Numbered from the stretch's first letter, positions 1 through 7,717 are shown. The stretch: 20,266 nucleotides of DNA from JANLUX01 sp031366005 (GCA_031366005.1 JANLZB010000016.1:1-20266), one strand, 5' to 3'. Notes: a model not told the origin generated them from the sequence alone. Numbers and translations: made by a program.

Positions 1-110
1 AATCCATTGCTACCCTGTTCAAATTTAACTTGAAACAAAGCGAGAAGAAGCATTTTACAATTTCTGTCTAGACGAGGGGTTTTTCGAATTTTCGGTTTCT
101 TTTTTTTCAT
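1..110. other. possible partial gene at left edge (strand unresolved)
   Basis: Two readings are open and I cannot choose between them. On the minus strand an ATG at 110-108 opens a frame that runs off the window edge for about 36 residues. It has a lysine/arginine-rich start (MKKKKPKIRKTPRLDR) followed by a hydrophobic stretch (MLLLALF), and would be the N-terminus of an unrecognised protein. On the plus strand frame 3 is open from the edge to a TAG at 69-71, reading SIATLFKFNLKQSEKKHFTI then SV, and could be the last residues of a gene. It is followed by a T-rich tract at 97-117. Neither matches a family I know. The lysine-rich start may simply reflect the poly-T tract read backwards. Confidence 0.25.
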
Positions 111-715
111 TTTTTTTAAAGTTTAAATTTTGTTTCAGAATCAACTTGTAACTATTTCTTTGTTTTTTTCATTGATTTAATTGCCCGTTATTTCAACTTT
201 AATAATCTTCCCTTTGAGAGATATTTTTTTATTCCACCTTGTTAATTTTTATTCAGTACCTGTTGTATTCTTTTGGTTAAACTTATTCAATTAGTAATCT
301 ATCATTTTGATTTACAATTTCATTTATTTTATTTGATGAAACCGTTCAACTGCTGATGATGTGATTTTATTAATACAACCGATACATTTGAATAAATTAA
401 TCATTTCTGTTTTCATCAGCATGATTGAATTATCGGCATGATTGAATTATCAATTATTATTAGAGAATGATCGGTATCCATTTTCAATCAATATGGTACG
501 GTAAAGTAAATATCTGTTCAGCACTAATTAATTAATAGTTTGAATGATATATATATAGATGAATTATAGACAACCTGTCATATTATGTTTGACAAATGAA
601 CTGTACTTGGATTCCTTTGTAACAATAAAAAAATTAAGTTTTGGAGTCTAAGACCAAAGTTGATTAGAGATTAGTAATCCTCAAAAATCAAAATAACAGG
701 GTGCGATTAAAAAAT
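111..715. other. 605-bp gene-poor AT-rich region
   Basis: All frames are broken by frequent stops and only ORFs of about 20 codons are present, so I see no gene. It contains many A/T runs, an alternating AT tract near 548-556, and a direct tandem repeat at 419-452. It lies downstream of the response regulator. If the minus-strand frame at 1-110 is real, this is also its upstream region. I found no convincing TAnnTTTG promoter or rho-independent terminator in it. Confidence 0.5.
419..452. repeat. 17-bp tandem direct repeat, two copies
   Basis: Two adjacent copies of GCATGATTGAATTATC plus one base (419-435 and 436-452) differ only at the last base (G versus A). The following AATTATTATTAG partly continues the pattern. 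The repeat lies in the gene-poor region and has no evident coding role. It could be a direct-repeat protein-binding site or a slippage duplication. Confidence 0.7.
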
Positions 716-1348
716 TTATGTTATACCATTGGTAATAGCATAAAGAGTTATCTCTGCATTATTTTTCAAATTTGTTTTTTCAATGATGCGTTTACGATAA
801 GTGCTGATGGTTGGAATGCTAAGTGATAATAAAACGGCAATTTGTGTAACGGTTTTACCGGATGCAATCAATTTAAATACTTCAAACTCACGGTTGGATA
901 ATGCTTCGTGAGGCGAACCGGGAGACAAGCTTCCTATATTTTCAATGATCGCTTCAGCCACAAATTCAGAAACATATTTACGCCCGGAAATAATCTGATG
1001 CACTGCTCTGATTAATTCGCTGGCTGCACTTTCCTTGGTGATATATCCGCTTGCTCCGGATTTCAACACACGCAGTGCATATTGATTTTCAGGATGCATG
1101 CTTAATATCAGCAATGGAAGATCAGGAAATTCACTCTTGATTTGTTTGATCATTTCCAGTCCGCTAATACCAGGCATTGACAGATCGCTGATAACAATGC
1201 TCCATTTTTTCATACGTGTTTTTTTAATTAGCGCTTGTCCTGATTCAGCTTCTTCAATCAAAGCATCAGGAAACTCATCCATTAGCAAATGCTTTAATCC
1301 CTGGCGGAATAAAAAATGATCATCAGCTATTAAAATCTGTGTCGCCAT
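716..1348 (-). CDS. NarL/FixJ-family response regulator
   Basis: A 210-residue two-component response regulator with a receiver domain (about 1-120) and a LuxR-type helix-turn-helix (about 148-208). Visible receiver residues are the acidic pair D9-D10 in IADDH, the predicted phosphoacceptor D55 in VISDLSMPG, the switch S83 and the invariant K105 in GYITKES. The output domain starts LSNREFEVFKLIASGKT, the usual LuxR/GerE signature, so phosphorylation should control DNA binding. The start codon lies one base after the stop of the upstream histidine kinase (TAA-G-ATG), so the two are almost certainly translationally coupled and form a cognate pair. Length is normal for the family. The target genes and signal cannot be read from the sequence. 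Confidence 0.95.
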   Translation of the reverse strand: MATQILIADDHFLFRQGLKHLLMDEFPDALIEEAESGQALIKKTRMKKWSIVISDLSMPGISGLEMIKQIKSEFPDLPLLILSMHPENQYALRVLKSGASGYITKESAASELIRAVHQIISGRKYVSEFVAEAIIENIGSLSPGSPHEALSNREFEVFKLIASGKTVTQIAVLLSLSIPTISTYRKRIIEKTNLKNNAEITLYAITNGIT

Positions 1349-1349
1349 C

Positions 1350-2759
1350 TTAATTATAATTTACTGGTACAGTTAAAATGATGGTTGTGCCCTGATTTTT
1401 TTTGGTGTTAATTTCGAGCGAACCAGTAATCATTAATGCACGTTCTTTCATTCCAATCAATCCAAATGTTTTTTTCTTTTTTATATTTTTTTCATTAAAT
1501 CCTTTGCCGTTATCATGCACCATTAAAATAATATTTTTTTCATCTCTTTCCAGCGTAGCATTAATTTTAGTGGCGGATGAGTGTCTTGAAATATTTGTTA
1601 ATGATTCCTGAAAAATCCGGAAAACACATGTATTTATATGTTTATTAAAATGTTGTTCAGTTATACTATTGGTTAAATTAAATTTAATCTGTGTGCGTAG
1701 TTCAAATTCGGTTCCATACCATTCGATAGCTGCAATTAAACCCAGATCATCTAGAATGGCAGGACGTAAATCACCTGCAATTCTTCGCACTGTTTTCACC
1801 GTTTGATCCACCAGTTTTGACATTCCGTTAATACGGTTTATTAATTCTTCACTTTGTGATTTACGTCTCAGCCACTCCATATCCATCATCAAACCTGACA
1901 GCAATTGTCCCAGTTCATCATGTATTTCAAGTGCTATGTGAATACGTTCTTCCTCCAGAATGTTTTCAAGGTAACTTGAAAGATTTCTTAACTGCCCATT
2001 TATTTCGAGTATTTCCTGTTCTGCTTTTTTCTCCTTCGTGATATCATTAATTAATGACATGATGGATAAAACATTACCATCCTCGTCCCTTAACACAGAA
2101 TTGAACCACTCACAATAAATTACACTTCCTGATTTGGTATTATTTCTGTTGATTCCTTTGGTTTGTTCCATAGCTCCGCTTATCAGTTCTTTTGCACGTA
2201 TGGCAACCATCTGCACATCTTCTTCATTTACAAGATTGAAATCATTAAAATGTTTATTTATTACTTCCGCTTCCTGCCATCCGAAAATAGTTTCAGCCTG
2301 TGGCGACCATTTTTTAATTATAAAATTTCTATCCCATTCAATTACAGCTAATGGAGTATTATTCAAATGGTGATTCAATCGTTGATTAGACAGCTGTAAA
2401 TTATCTTTCTCGATTTTTTTTAATGTGATATCCCTGAATAAAATTGAAAGGCCGTTTTCTGATGGATATAAATTGACTCCAAACCATTTATCATAGGGAA
2501 GATAATAGTCTTCGATATAAATATGTTTCTGTTCCTTCATTGATTGCAGTATAGCTTTGTCAAATGATGATCCGGCTGCTTCAGGAAATTCCTTTTCATA
2601 CTTTTTACCAATCAATTCTTCCGGAACACGATTAACTATTTTGCCTGCTACCTTATTGCAATAAGTAAATTCCAGATTTTTATTCAGTGCCAAAAATGCA
2701 TCTGCGATGCGCTCTAAAATTTGCTCTTGCCCGGAAATTTTTTCCTGTGTAGGCTTCAT
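1350..2759 (-). CDS. soluble double-PAS sensor histidine kinase (HisKA_3 type)
   Basis: A 469-residue sensor kinase of the NarX/DegS-like class. An N-terminal PAS-like domain (about 12-115) is followed by a second PAS/PAC segment (about 130-245), a coiled linker, a HisKA_3 dimerisation domain (about 265-335), and a GHKL ATPase domain (about 375-467). The phosphoacceptor is H280 in ALEIHDELGQ. ATP-site motifs are the N-box around E385/N389, the G1 motif DNGKGF (416-421) and FGLIGMKER (432-440). No signal peptide or membrane helix is visible, so it should sense a cytosolic or diffusible signal through its PAS domains. It is the first gene of an operon with the response regulator downstream, which is the natural phosphotransfer partner. 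The ligand or cofactor bound by the PAS domains cannot be told from sequence. Confidence 0.93.
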   Translation of the reverse strand: MKPTQEKISGQEQILERIADAFLALNKNLEFTYCNKVAGKIVNRVPEELIGKKYEKEFPEAAGSSFDKAILQSMKEQKHIYIEDYYLPYDKWFGVNLYPSENGLSILFRDITLKKIEKDNLQLSNQRLNHHLNNTPLAVIEWDRNFIIKKWSPQAETIFGWQEAEVINKHFNDFNLVNEEDVQMVAIRAKELISGAMEQTKGINRNNTKSGSVIYCEWFNSVLRDEDGNVLSIMSLINDITKEKKAEQEILEINGQLRNLSSYLENILEEERIHIALEIHDELGQLLSGLMMDMEWLRRKSQSEELINRINGMSKLVDQTVKTVRRIAGDLRPAILDDLGLIAAIEWYGTEFELRTQIKFNLTNSITEQHFNKHINTCVFRIFQESLTNISRHSSATKINATLERDEKNIILMVHDNGKGFNEKNIKKKKTFGLIGMKERALMITGSLEINTKKNQGTTIILTVPVNYN

Positions 2760-3054
2760 TCTTTATTATTTCAAGGCTAATCAGAGAATACAGAAAACAC
2801 TTATTTAATAGTTTAATTAAAGAAGTATAAAATCAAAAAAATAATTCAGGCAGACAGGGTTCAATTAATAATCAAAGGTAAAATTTAATTACTGCTTAAA
2901 CGAGAACAATAAAAAATAAGTAATGTAATGAGGTGAATTAATTAAAAAAAGAGAGGAGTAAAAAAGAATGGTTTTTTGAATTCATGCAATAGATGGAAAA
3001 GAAGGAATTTACTCTTCCCACTTACAACAACGCAGACAAGAAGATTGATGAAAT
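2760..3054. other. intergenic spacer upstream of the kinase operon
   Basis: About 295 bp of AT-rich DNA between the toxin gene (ending at 3055) and the kinase start, both on the minus strand. It should contain the kinase operon promoter and the 3' end of the toxin-antitoxin transcript. A purine-rich block lies at 2942-2970. I see no gene in it. A 25-codon plus-strand frame (2993-3070) runs into the toxin gene and is not supported. Confidence 0.5.
2873..2880 (-). promoter_or_regulatory. candidate -7 box for the two-component operon
   Basis: The minus strand reads TACCTTTG, an exact match to the Bacteroidota -7 consensus TAnnTTTG. It lies about 113 bp upstream of the kinase start. No TTG is present at the usual -33 spacing, so this is tentative. 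Confidence 0.35.
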
Positions 3055-3357
3055 CTATTTTTTAATATAACTTGTTTCGGGATTTTGAAAAGTATTTCTT
3101 ATACCAAATACAAAAACACAGTTCAATTGCTCATTGACTGTAAAATGCAAAACATAGGGATAATTTTTAATTGTTTTTATTCTGAAATCGTCATACCTGA
3201 TCTGATAAAAAGGATTTTTCTTCAGGTCATTAAGCGATTTGCTTGTTGCTTTATGAAATTTATGTGCTATGATTAGATTGATCTTTTTATAATATTCAAG
3301 GGCGTTACTAAAATCATTACCAGCTTCATCTAAAAGTAAAACCTTAAAGCGTTTCAT
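3055..3357 (-). CDS. ParE/RelE-family toxin
   Basis: A 100-residue protein of the type II RelE/ParE toxin superfamily. Recognisable features are the N-terminal VLLLDEAGNDFSNALEYYKK helix region, a DLKKNPFYQIRYDDFR turn, and the strand YPYVLHFTVNEQ followed by FVFGIRNT, matching the usual C-terminal part of ParE-like folds. Members either cleave mRNA at the ribosome or poison gyrase, and the sequence alone does not decide which. The gene is translationally coupled to the upstream antitoxin: the antitoxin stop and toxin start share one base (TAATG at 3359-3355). Both are intact, so the module is probably functional. Confidence 0.85.
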   Translation of the reverse strand: MKRFKVLLLDEAGNDFSNALEYYKKINLIIAHKFHKATSKSLNDLKKNPFYQIRYDDFRIKTIKNYPYVLHFTVNEQLNCVFVFGIRNTFQNPETSYIKK

Positions 3358-3575
3358 TAATCCACCTTAAATGAATCTTTCATATCATCCCAATTTTTAA
3401 AATTTTCAGTCGTTGCATTTTTTTTTCGTGTACGCATTATATTTTTCTCTTCTTCACCAATGATAACAGCATCATTGTTTAATTTCTCAACACTGATATA
3501 ATTAAGGCTGTTTAAATAATTAAGTAACATTTCCAGTTTGCTCTCGTCCTTGACATTTAAAATAAATTGGCTCAT
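3357..3575 (-). CDS. antitoxin partner of the ParE/RelE toxin
   Basis: A 72-residue acidic and basic small protein beginning MSQFILNVKDESKLEMLLNY. The N-terminal half resembles the short antitoxins that commonly precede ParE-like genes in Bacteroidota. The C-terminal half (from about EEEKNIMRTRKKN to DMKDSFKVD) is polar and probably the toxin-wrapping segment. Identification rests mainly on size and on the one-base overlap with the toxin. It would neutralise the toxin and may repress its own operon. Confidence 0.75.
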   Translation of the reverse strand: MSQFILNVKDESKLEMLLNYLNSLNYISVEKLNNDAVIIGEEEKNIMRTRKKNATTENFKNWDDMKDSFKVD

Positions 3576-3612
3576 TTTTTTTGATTAATTAAATGTTATT
3601 GCAAAAATGGGA

Positions 3613-3640
3613 ATTATCAAATTACCAAATTATCAAATTA
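3613..3640. repeat. octamer tandem array (ATTAYCAA), 3.5 units
   Basis: Three consecutive 8-bp units, ATTATCAA (3613-3620), ATTACCAA (3621-3628) and ATTATCAA (3629-3636), are followed by a partial ATTA. The array sits in the 72-bp gap between the mutase stop and the antitoxin start, about 40 bp upstream of the antitoxin. Its role is unknown. It resembles in style the other 7-8 bp arrays in this window. Confidence 0.85.
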
Positions 3641-3647
3641 AAAAAAA

Positions 3648-6600
3648 CTACATATTCCTCCTGTATTGTCCACCAACTTCAAAAAGCGAATGAGTAATTT
3701 GTCCCAACGAGCAATATTTGGAAACTTCCATAATACTTTCAAACATGTTTTTATTATGGATGGCGGTGAGCTGCAAGTCACGAAGCAGCTGCGGTGATTT
3801 ATCAGCATTTCTTTTATGCAGGTTTTGCAGCATGGCAATCTGGTATTCTTTTTCTTCAGTGGTTGCACGGATTACTTCTTTCGGCATAATGGTGGGCGAA
3901 CCTTTGCTGCTGAGAAAAGTATTTACACCTATGATTGGATACTCACCTGAATGTTTTAATGTTTCATAATACAAACTCTCTTCCTGAATTTTACCCCGCT
4001 GATACATCGTTTCCATTGCACCTAACACACCTCCACGTTCAGTGATACGGTCAAACTCCGTAAGCACCGCTTCTTCAACAAGATCGGTTAGTTCTTCAAT
4101 GATAAAAGAACCCTGCATCGGGTTTTCATTCTTAGCCAAACCTAATTCTCTGTTGATGATGAGTTGAATTGCCATCGCTCTGCGCACGCTTTCTTCTGTT
4201 GGAGTTGTTATTGCTTCATCGTAAGCATTCGTGTGTAGAGAATTGCAGTTATCATAAATAGCATACAATGCCTGCAACGTTGTGCGTATATCATTGAAAT
4301 CAATTTCCTGTGCATGCAGCGAGCGACCGGAAGTCTGTATGTGATACTTCAATAGCTGGCTGCGTTCATTAGCCGCATATTTCAGCTTCATGGCTTTCGC
4401 CCATATCCTTCTTGCAACACGTCCGATCACTGAGTACTCTGCATCAATTCCATTGCTGAAAAAGAAACTGAGATTAGGAGCAAACTTGTTGATGTCCATT
4501 CCACGGCTTACATAATATTCCACGTAAGTGAAACCATTTGCCAGTGTAAATGCAAGTTGTGTAATAGGATTTGCACCAGCTTCAGCAATGTGATAACCGC
4601 TGATGGAAACAGAATAAAAGTTACGGATGCTGTGCTGAATAAAATATTCCTGCATATCGCCCATCAAACGCAAAGCAAACTCTGTGCTGAAGATGCAGGT
4701 GTTTTGTGCCTGGTCTTCTTTTAAAATATCCGCCTGCACAGTGCCACGAACAGCAGCAAGTGTTTGCGTTTTTATCTTTTGATAAACTTCTTTCGGCAAC
4801 ACCTGGTCGCCCGTGGTGCCAAGCAACATTAATCCTAATCCATCATTTCCAGTGGGTAATTCGCCCTGGTATTTCGGACGATTATCTTTATCAAATGTGG
4901 AGTTTAACTTTTCAGTGATTTCTTTTTCTAAACCATTTTGCCTGATATAAATTTCGCATTGCTGATCAATGGCAGCATTCATAAAAAACCCGGTAAGCAT
5001 TGCTGCAGGTCCATTGATGGTCATGCTCACAGAAGTTTTTGGATCAGCGAGATTGAAACCGCTATATAATTTCTTTGCATCATCCAAACAACAAATGCTA
5101 ACACCGCTATTACCAATTTTTCCATAAATATCAGGACGGTAATCAGGATCATGACCATATAAAGTAACCGAATCAAATGCGGTTGACAAACGATGAGCTG
5201 GCATTCCTAATGACACATAATGAAATCGTCTGTTAGTACGTTCAGGTCCACCTTCACCGGCAAACATGCGTGTTGGATCTTCGCCTTCGCGTTTAAAGCG
5301 GAACACACCGGCAGTAAAAGGAAATTCACCGGGAACATTTTCTTCCAGAATCCATTTCAGTAATTCGCCCCATGCTTCAAACTTTGGCAGGATAACTTTT
5401 GGAATTTTTGTATGACTTAAAGTCTCCGTAAAATTTTCAATCCTTAATGTTTTATCACGCACCTTAAATTCTAAAAACTCCTCCTTATAAGATTTAACTT
5501 TTGCAGGAAAGTCTTCGAGCATTTTGCGGTTCTGTCCATCTAATTTTAAAGAGAGTTCGGAGTAGTGAGTTTGGAGTAGGGCAATTAACTCTTCTGATTT
5601 ATGCTTTGATGATTCAATTACTTCAATTGATAAATGCAATGCAAAAAGTTTTTGTGCTATTGCTGATTGTTCCTTCACCCACTTTTTATAAGCACGGTTG
5701 TTTTCAGAAATCTCTGCGAGGTAACGGGTACGTTGCGGAGGGATGATGTAAATCTTCTCACTCATTTCATCACTCACATGAAAATCAGATTTAAGATCAG
5801 TACCAGTTTTCTCAACCAGCTTATCCATCACGGCTTTGTACAAACGGTTCATGCCCGGATCATTAAACTGCGAAGCAATCGTTCCGAACACAGGCAATTT
5901 TTCATCATCTGTTTCCCAGAGCTGATGATTGCGTTTGTATTGTTTTTTAACATCGCGCAAAGCATCCAAAGCACCACGTTTATCAAACTTGTTTAATGCA
6001 ATGATGTCAGCGAAGTCAAGCATATCAATTTTTTCAAGTTGTGTTGCTGCTCCATATTCAGGTGTCATCACGTACAGACTCATATCACTGTGCTCGGTGA
6101 TCTCTGTATCACTTTGGCCAATTCCTGAAGTCTCCAAAATGATTAAATCAAAGTGAGCCGCTTTAACAATGTCCAAAGCTTCCTTTACATATTTTGATAA
6201 TGCAAGATTGCTTTGACGTGTTGCAAGCGAACGCATATATACGCGAGGATTGCGAATTGCATTCATACGTATGCGATCACCTAACAAAGCACCACCTGTT
6301 TTTCGTTTGCTGGGATCAACAGAAATAATTGCTATAGTTTTATCTTTAAAGTCAATTAGAAATCTTCTAACCAATTCATCTACCAGAGATGATTTTCCTG
6401 AACCTCCCGTACCGGTTATACCAATGACAGGAGAGTTTTGAGTTTTGAGTTTTGAGTTTTGAGTTGATTTGTCTGAAAGTTTTTCCTGTATGAATTTATA
6501 ATGCGTTTGAAATTCTTCGGGATTATTTTCAGCGCAGGAAATTAATTCTGCAATTGCTTTTGGATTGCTGGTGCTTAATTCATTTACAGCTCCATTCAAT

Positions 6601-7049
6601 TTAAAGCCGGTTGCAAAATCACATTGCATCAGCATATCGTTAATCATCCCTTGCAAACCCATCTTACGTCCGTCATCAGGATGATAAATGCGTGCAATAC
6701 CATATTCCTGAAGTTCTTTAATCTCTTCCGGTAAAATAGTTCCTCCACCGCCACCAAAAATTTTGATATGACCGCAACCTTTCTCTTTCAGTAAATCATA
6801 CATGTATTTGAAATACTCAATATGTCCTCCCTGGTAACTGGTGATTGCAATCGCATTTGCATCTTCCTGAATGGCACAATTCACCACTTCATCCACACTC
6901 CGGTCGTGACCAAGATGAATCACTTCAGCTCCGGAACTTTGTATGATTCTTCGCATGATATTTATGGATGCATCATGACCGTCAAAAAGTGAGGCGGCAG
7001 TTACAATTCTGATTTTATGTTTGGCTTGATAAGGGGCAACCGTGATCAT
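3648..7049 (-). CDS. icmF: fused B12-dependent isobutyryl-CoA mutase (IcmF)
   Basis: An 1133-residue single-chain acyl-CoA mutase that interconverts isobutyryl-CoA and n-butyryl-CoA by adenosylcobalamin radical chemistry. Domain order is a B12-binding domain (about 12-145, with D23-G24-H25 and the GGH and FGGGGG turns), a MeaB-like GTPase chaperone (about 205-420, Walker A GTGGSGKSS at 213-221, NKFD at 353-356), a linker (about 420-545), and the mutase TIM-barrel and substrate domain (about 550-1133). The block TRMFAGEGGPERTNRRFHYV is typical of IcmF. F596 sits where methylmalonyl-CoA mutases carry tyrosine, which favours an isobutyryl/butyryl-type substrate. Two short tandem arrays are translated inside it, encoding TQNSKLKTQNS (196-206) before the GTPase and LQTHYSELSLK (492-502) in the second linker. 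It appears to be transcribed alone. Length is at or slightly above the family norm. Confidence 0.95.
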   Translation of the reverse strand: MITVAPYQAKHKIRIVTAASLFDGHDASINIMRRIIQSSGAEVIHLGHDRSVDEVVNCAIQEDANAIAITSYQGGHIEYFKYMYDLLKEKGCGHIKIFGGGGGTILPEEIKELQEYGIARIYHPDDGRKMGLQGMINDMLMQCDFATGFKLNGAVNELSTSNPKAIAELISCAENNPEEFQTHYKFIQEKLSDKSTQNSKLKTQNSPVIGITGTGGSGKSSLVDELVRRFLIDFKDKTIAIISVDPSKRKTGGALLGDRIRMNAIRNPRVYMRSLATRQSNLALSKYVKEALDIVKAAHFDLIILETSGIGQSDTEITEHSDMSLYVMTPEYGAATQLEKIDMLDFADIIALNKFDKRGALDALRDVKKQYKRNHQLWETDDEKLPVFGTIASQFNDPGMNRLYKAVMDKLVEKTGTDLKSDFHVSDEMSEKIYIIPPQRTRYLAEISENNRAYKKWVKEQSAIAQKLFALHLSIEVIESSKHKSEELIALLQTHYSELSLKLDGQNRKMLEDFPAKVKSYKEEFLEFKVRDKTLRIENFTETLSHTKIPKVILPKFEAWGELLKWILEENVPGEFPFTAGVFRFKREGEDPTRMFAGEGGPERTNRRFHYVSLGMPAHRLSTAFDSVTLYGHDPDYRPDIYGKIGNSGVSICCLDDAKKLYSGFNLADPKTSVSMTINGPAAMLTGFFMNAAIDQQCEIYIRQNGLEKEITEKLNSTFDKDNRPKYQGELPTGNDGLGLMLLGTTGDQVLPKEVYQKIKTQTLAAVRGTVQADILKEDQAQNTCIFSTEFALRLMGDMQEYFIQHSIRNFYSVSISGYHIAEAGANPITQLAFTLANGFTYVEYYVSRGMDINKFAPNLSFFFSNGIDAEYSVIGRVARRIWAKAMKLKYAANERSQLLKYHIQTSGRSLHAQEIDFNDIRTTLQALYAIYDNCNSLHTNAYDEAITTPTEESVRRAMAIQLIINRELGLAKNENPMQGSFIIEELTDLVEEAVLTEFDRITERGGVLGAMETMYQRGKIQEESLYYETLKHSGEYPIIGVNTFLSSKGSPTIMPKEVIRATTEEKEYQIAMLQNLHKRNADKSPQLLRDLQLTAIHNKNMFESIMEVSKYCSLGQITHSLFEVGGQYRRNM
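5554..5581. repeat. heptamer array inside icmF (second linker)
   Basis: Four consecutive 7-bp units on the plus strand: AGTTCGG, AGTAGTG, AGTTTGG and AGTAGGG. On the coding strand they read as CCCTACT CCAAACT CACTACT CCGAACT, so every unit ends in ACT. They encode part of LQTHYSELSLK (residues 492-502), between the GTPase and mutase domains. Confidence 0.75.
6433..6467. repeat. heptamer array inside icmF (B12-GTPase linker)
   Basis: Four perfect tandem copies of GAGTTTT (6433-6460) plus a degenerate fifth, GAGTTGA. The coding strand reads AAAACTC repeated. Because 7 is not a multiple of 3, three units encode a 7-residue protein repeat, seen as TQNSKLK-TQNS at residues 196-206. The position is exactly the flexible linker before the GTPase Walker A motif. 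Confidence 0.9.
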
Positions 7050-7054
7050 GAAGA

Positions 7055-7062
7055 CAAAAATA
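7055..7062 (-). promoter_or_regulatory. candidate -7 box immediately upstream of icmF
   Basis: The minus strand reads TATTTTTG, matching TAnnTTTG, and its last base is only 5 bp from the ATG at 7049. Transcription from it would start at or within a few bases of the start codon, giving a leaderless or nearly leaderless mRNA. No TTG is seen at the -33 position, so this remains tentative. Confidence 0.4.
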
Positions 7063-7140
7063 AGATTTAAGGGTTAAAGGAGAATGGAGGAGAAAGAAGG
7101 AAGAATAAAACGAAGAAATTAACTTAAAGAAAAACGTAAC

Positions 7141-7584
7141 CTAATCAGGTAAATTCTTTAGATCTAAATGATCTTTATCTCTTCCCGTGATTCTCTTGTT
7201 GATTTTCAGGTGATGCAAACCAATAAAGTTTATTTTTTCTCCCTCATAATCTACTTCTTTGCGGGCTTCATAGCATTCGTCAAATGATAACCCACTCACA
7301 CCGGTAAGTATATCTATCCGGAATGGGGGAAAACCCAATTGAACAACATAATCCTCTTTTAGGAAATCATCAACACTGATATCAGGTGAAGCAAAACCAA
7401 ATTCGGTTAAAGCATTTACCATTCGCAGCGCATTTTCAGGAAAAGAGTTGATCCAAAAATTAATATCTCCGGTGGTACGAGGAAAGCCATGAATTGCGAC
7501 AGCGTAACCACCTACCACGAGATACTCGACCCTATGATCGTTTAAAAGCTTTATAAACTCTTTGAAATCCTGGCTTAATTCCAT
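7141..7584 (-). CDS. nucleotidyltransferase-fold protein (AbiEii/DUF6036-like)
   Basis: A 147-residue protein with the nucleotidyltransferase signature GGYAVAIHGFPRTTGDINFW (residues 25-44) and a later RIDILTGVSG segment with D91, as in small stand-alone nucleotidyltransferases often annotated as toxin-like or AbiEii-like. In the usual motif the second acidic residue of DhD is aspartate or glutamate, but here it is N42 (D40-I-N42). Activity may therefore be altered or lost, or the family may tolerate it. The start overlaps the 3' end of the small upstream gene by 53 bp, so both are probably co-expressed. The substrate is unknown. Confidence 0.8.
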   Translation of the reverse strand: MELSQDFKEFIKLLNDHRVEYLVVGGYAVAIHGFPRTTGDINFWINSFPENALRMVNALTEFGFASPDISVDDFLKEDYVVQLGFPPFRIDILTGVSGLSFDECYEARKEVDYEGEKINFIGLHHLKINKRITGRDKDHLDLKNLPD

Positions 7585-7717
7585 TGAAGGTTAATTTGAT
7601 GGTTAAATCTCTCAGTGCTTCTAAAGCTGCGAGCCGTTGCTGTGGTGTCTGAGTAAGCCAAAATGCAAGGTCTGAGGGTTCTTCACCTAATTTATATTTA
7701 CGAATTGCCCGGTGCAT
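7532..7717 (-). CDS. small conserved-type partner of the nucleotidyltransferase
   Basis: A 61-residue protein starting MHRAIRKYKLGEEPSDLAFW and ending GFQRVYKAFKRS. This pattern (KLGEEPSD, TPQQRLAALE, FQRVY near the end) is one I associate with a small gene found directly upstream of nucleotidyltransferase-fold genes. Its biochemical role is not known to me. A longer frame begins at 7774, but the ATG at 7717 is preferred because homologous-looking sequence begins there and a good promoter (7739-7765) lies inside the longer version. The last 53 bp also encode the first 17 residues of the nucleotidyltransferase in another frame. Confidence 0.75.
   Translation of the reverse strand: MHRAIRKYKLGEEPSDLAFWLTQTPQQRLAALEALRDLTIKLTFNGIKPGFQRVYKAFKRS

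Noticed and set aside
2993..3070. 25-codon plus-strand frame (MEKKEFTLPTYNN...) near the toxin gene
   Set aside because: Very short, overlaps the 3' end of a well-supported toxin gene, and has no promoter or family resemblance.
3638..3868. 76-codon minus-strand frame at the 3' end of icmF
   Set aside because: Out-of-frame shadow of the mutase domain, which is clearly coding here.
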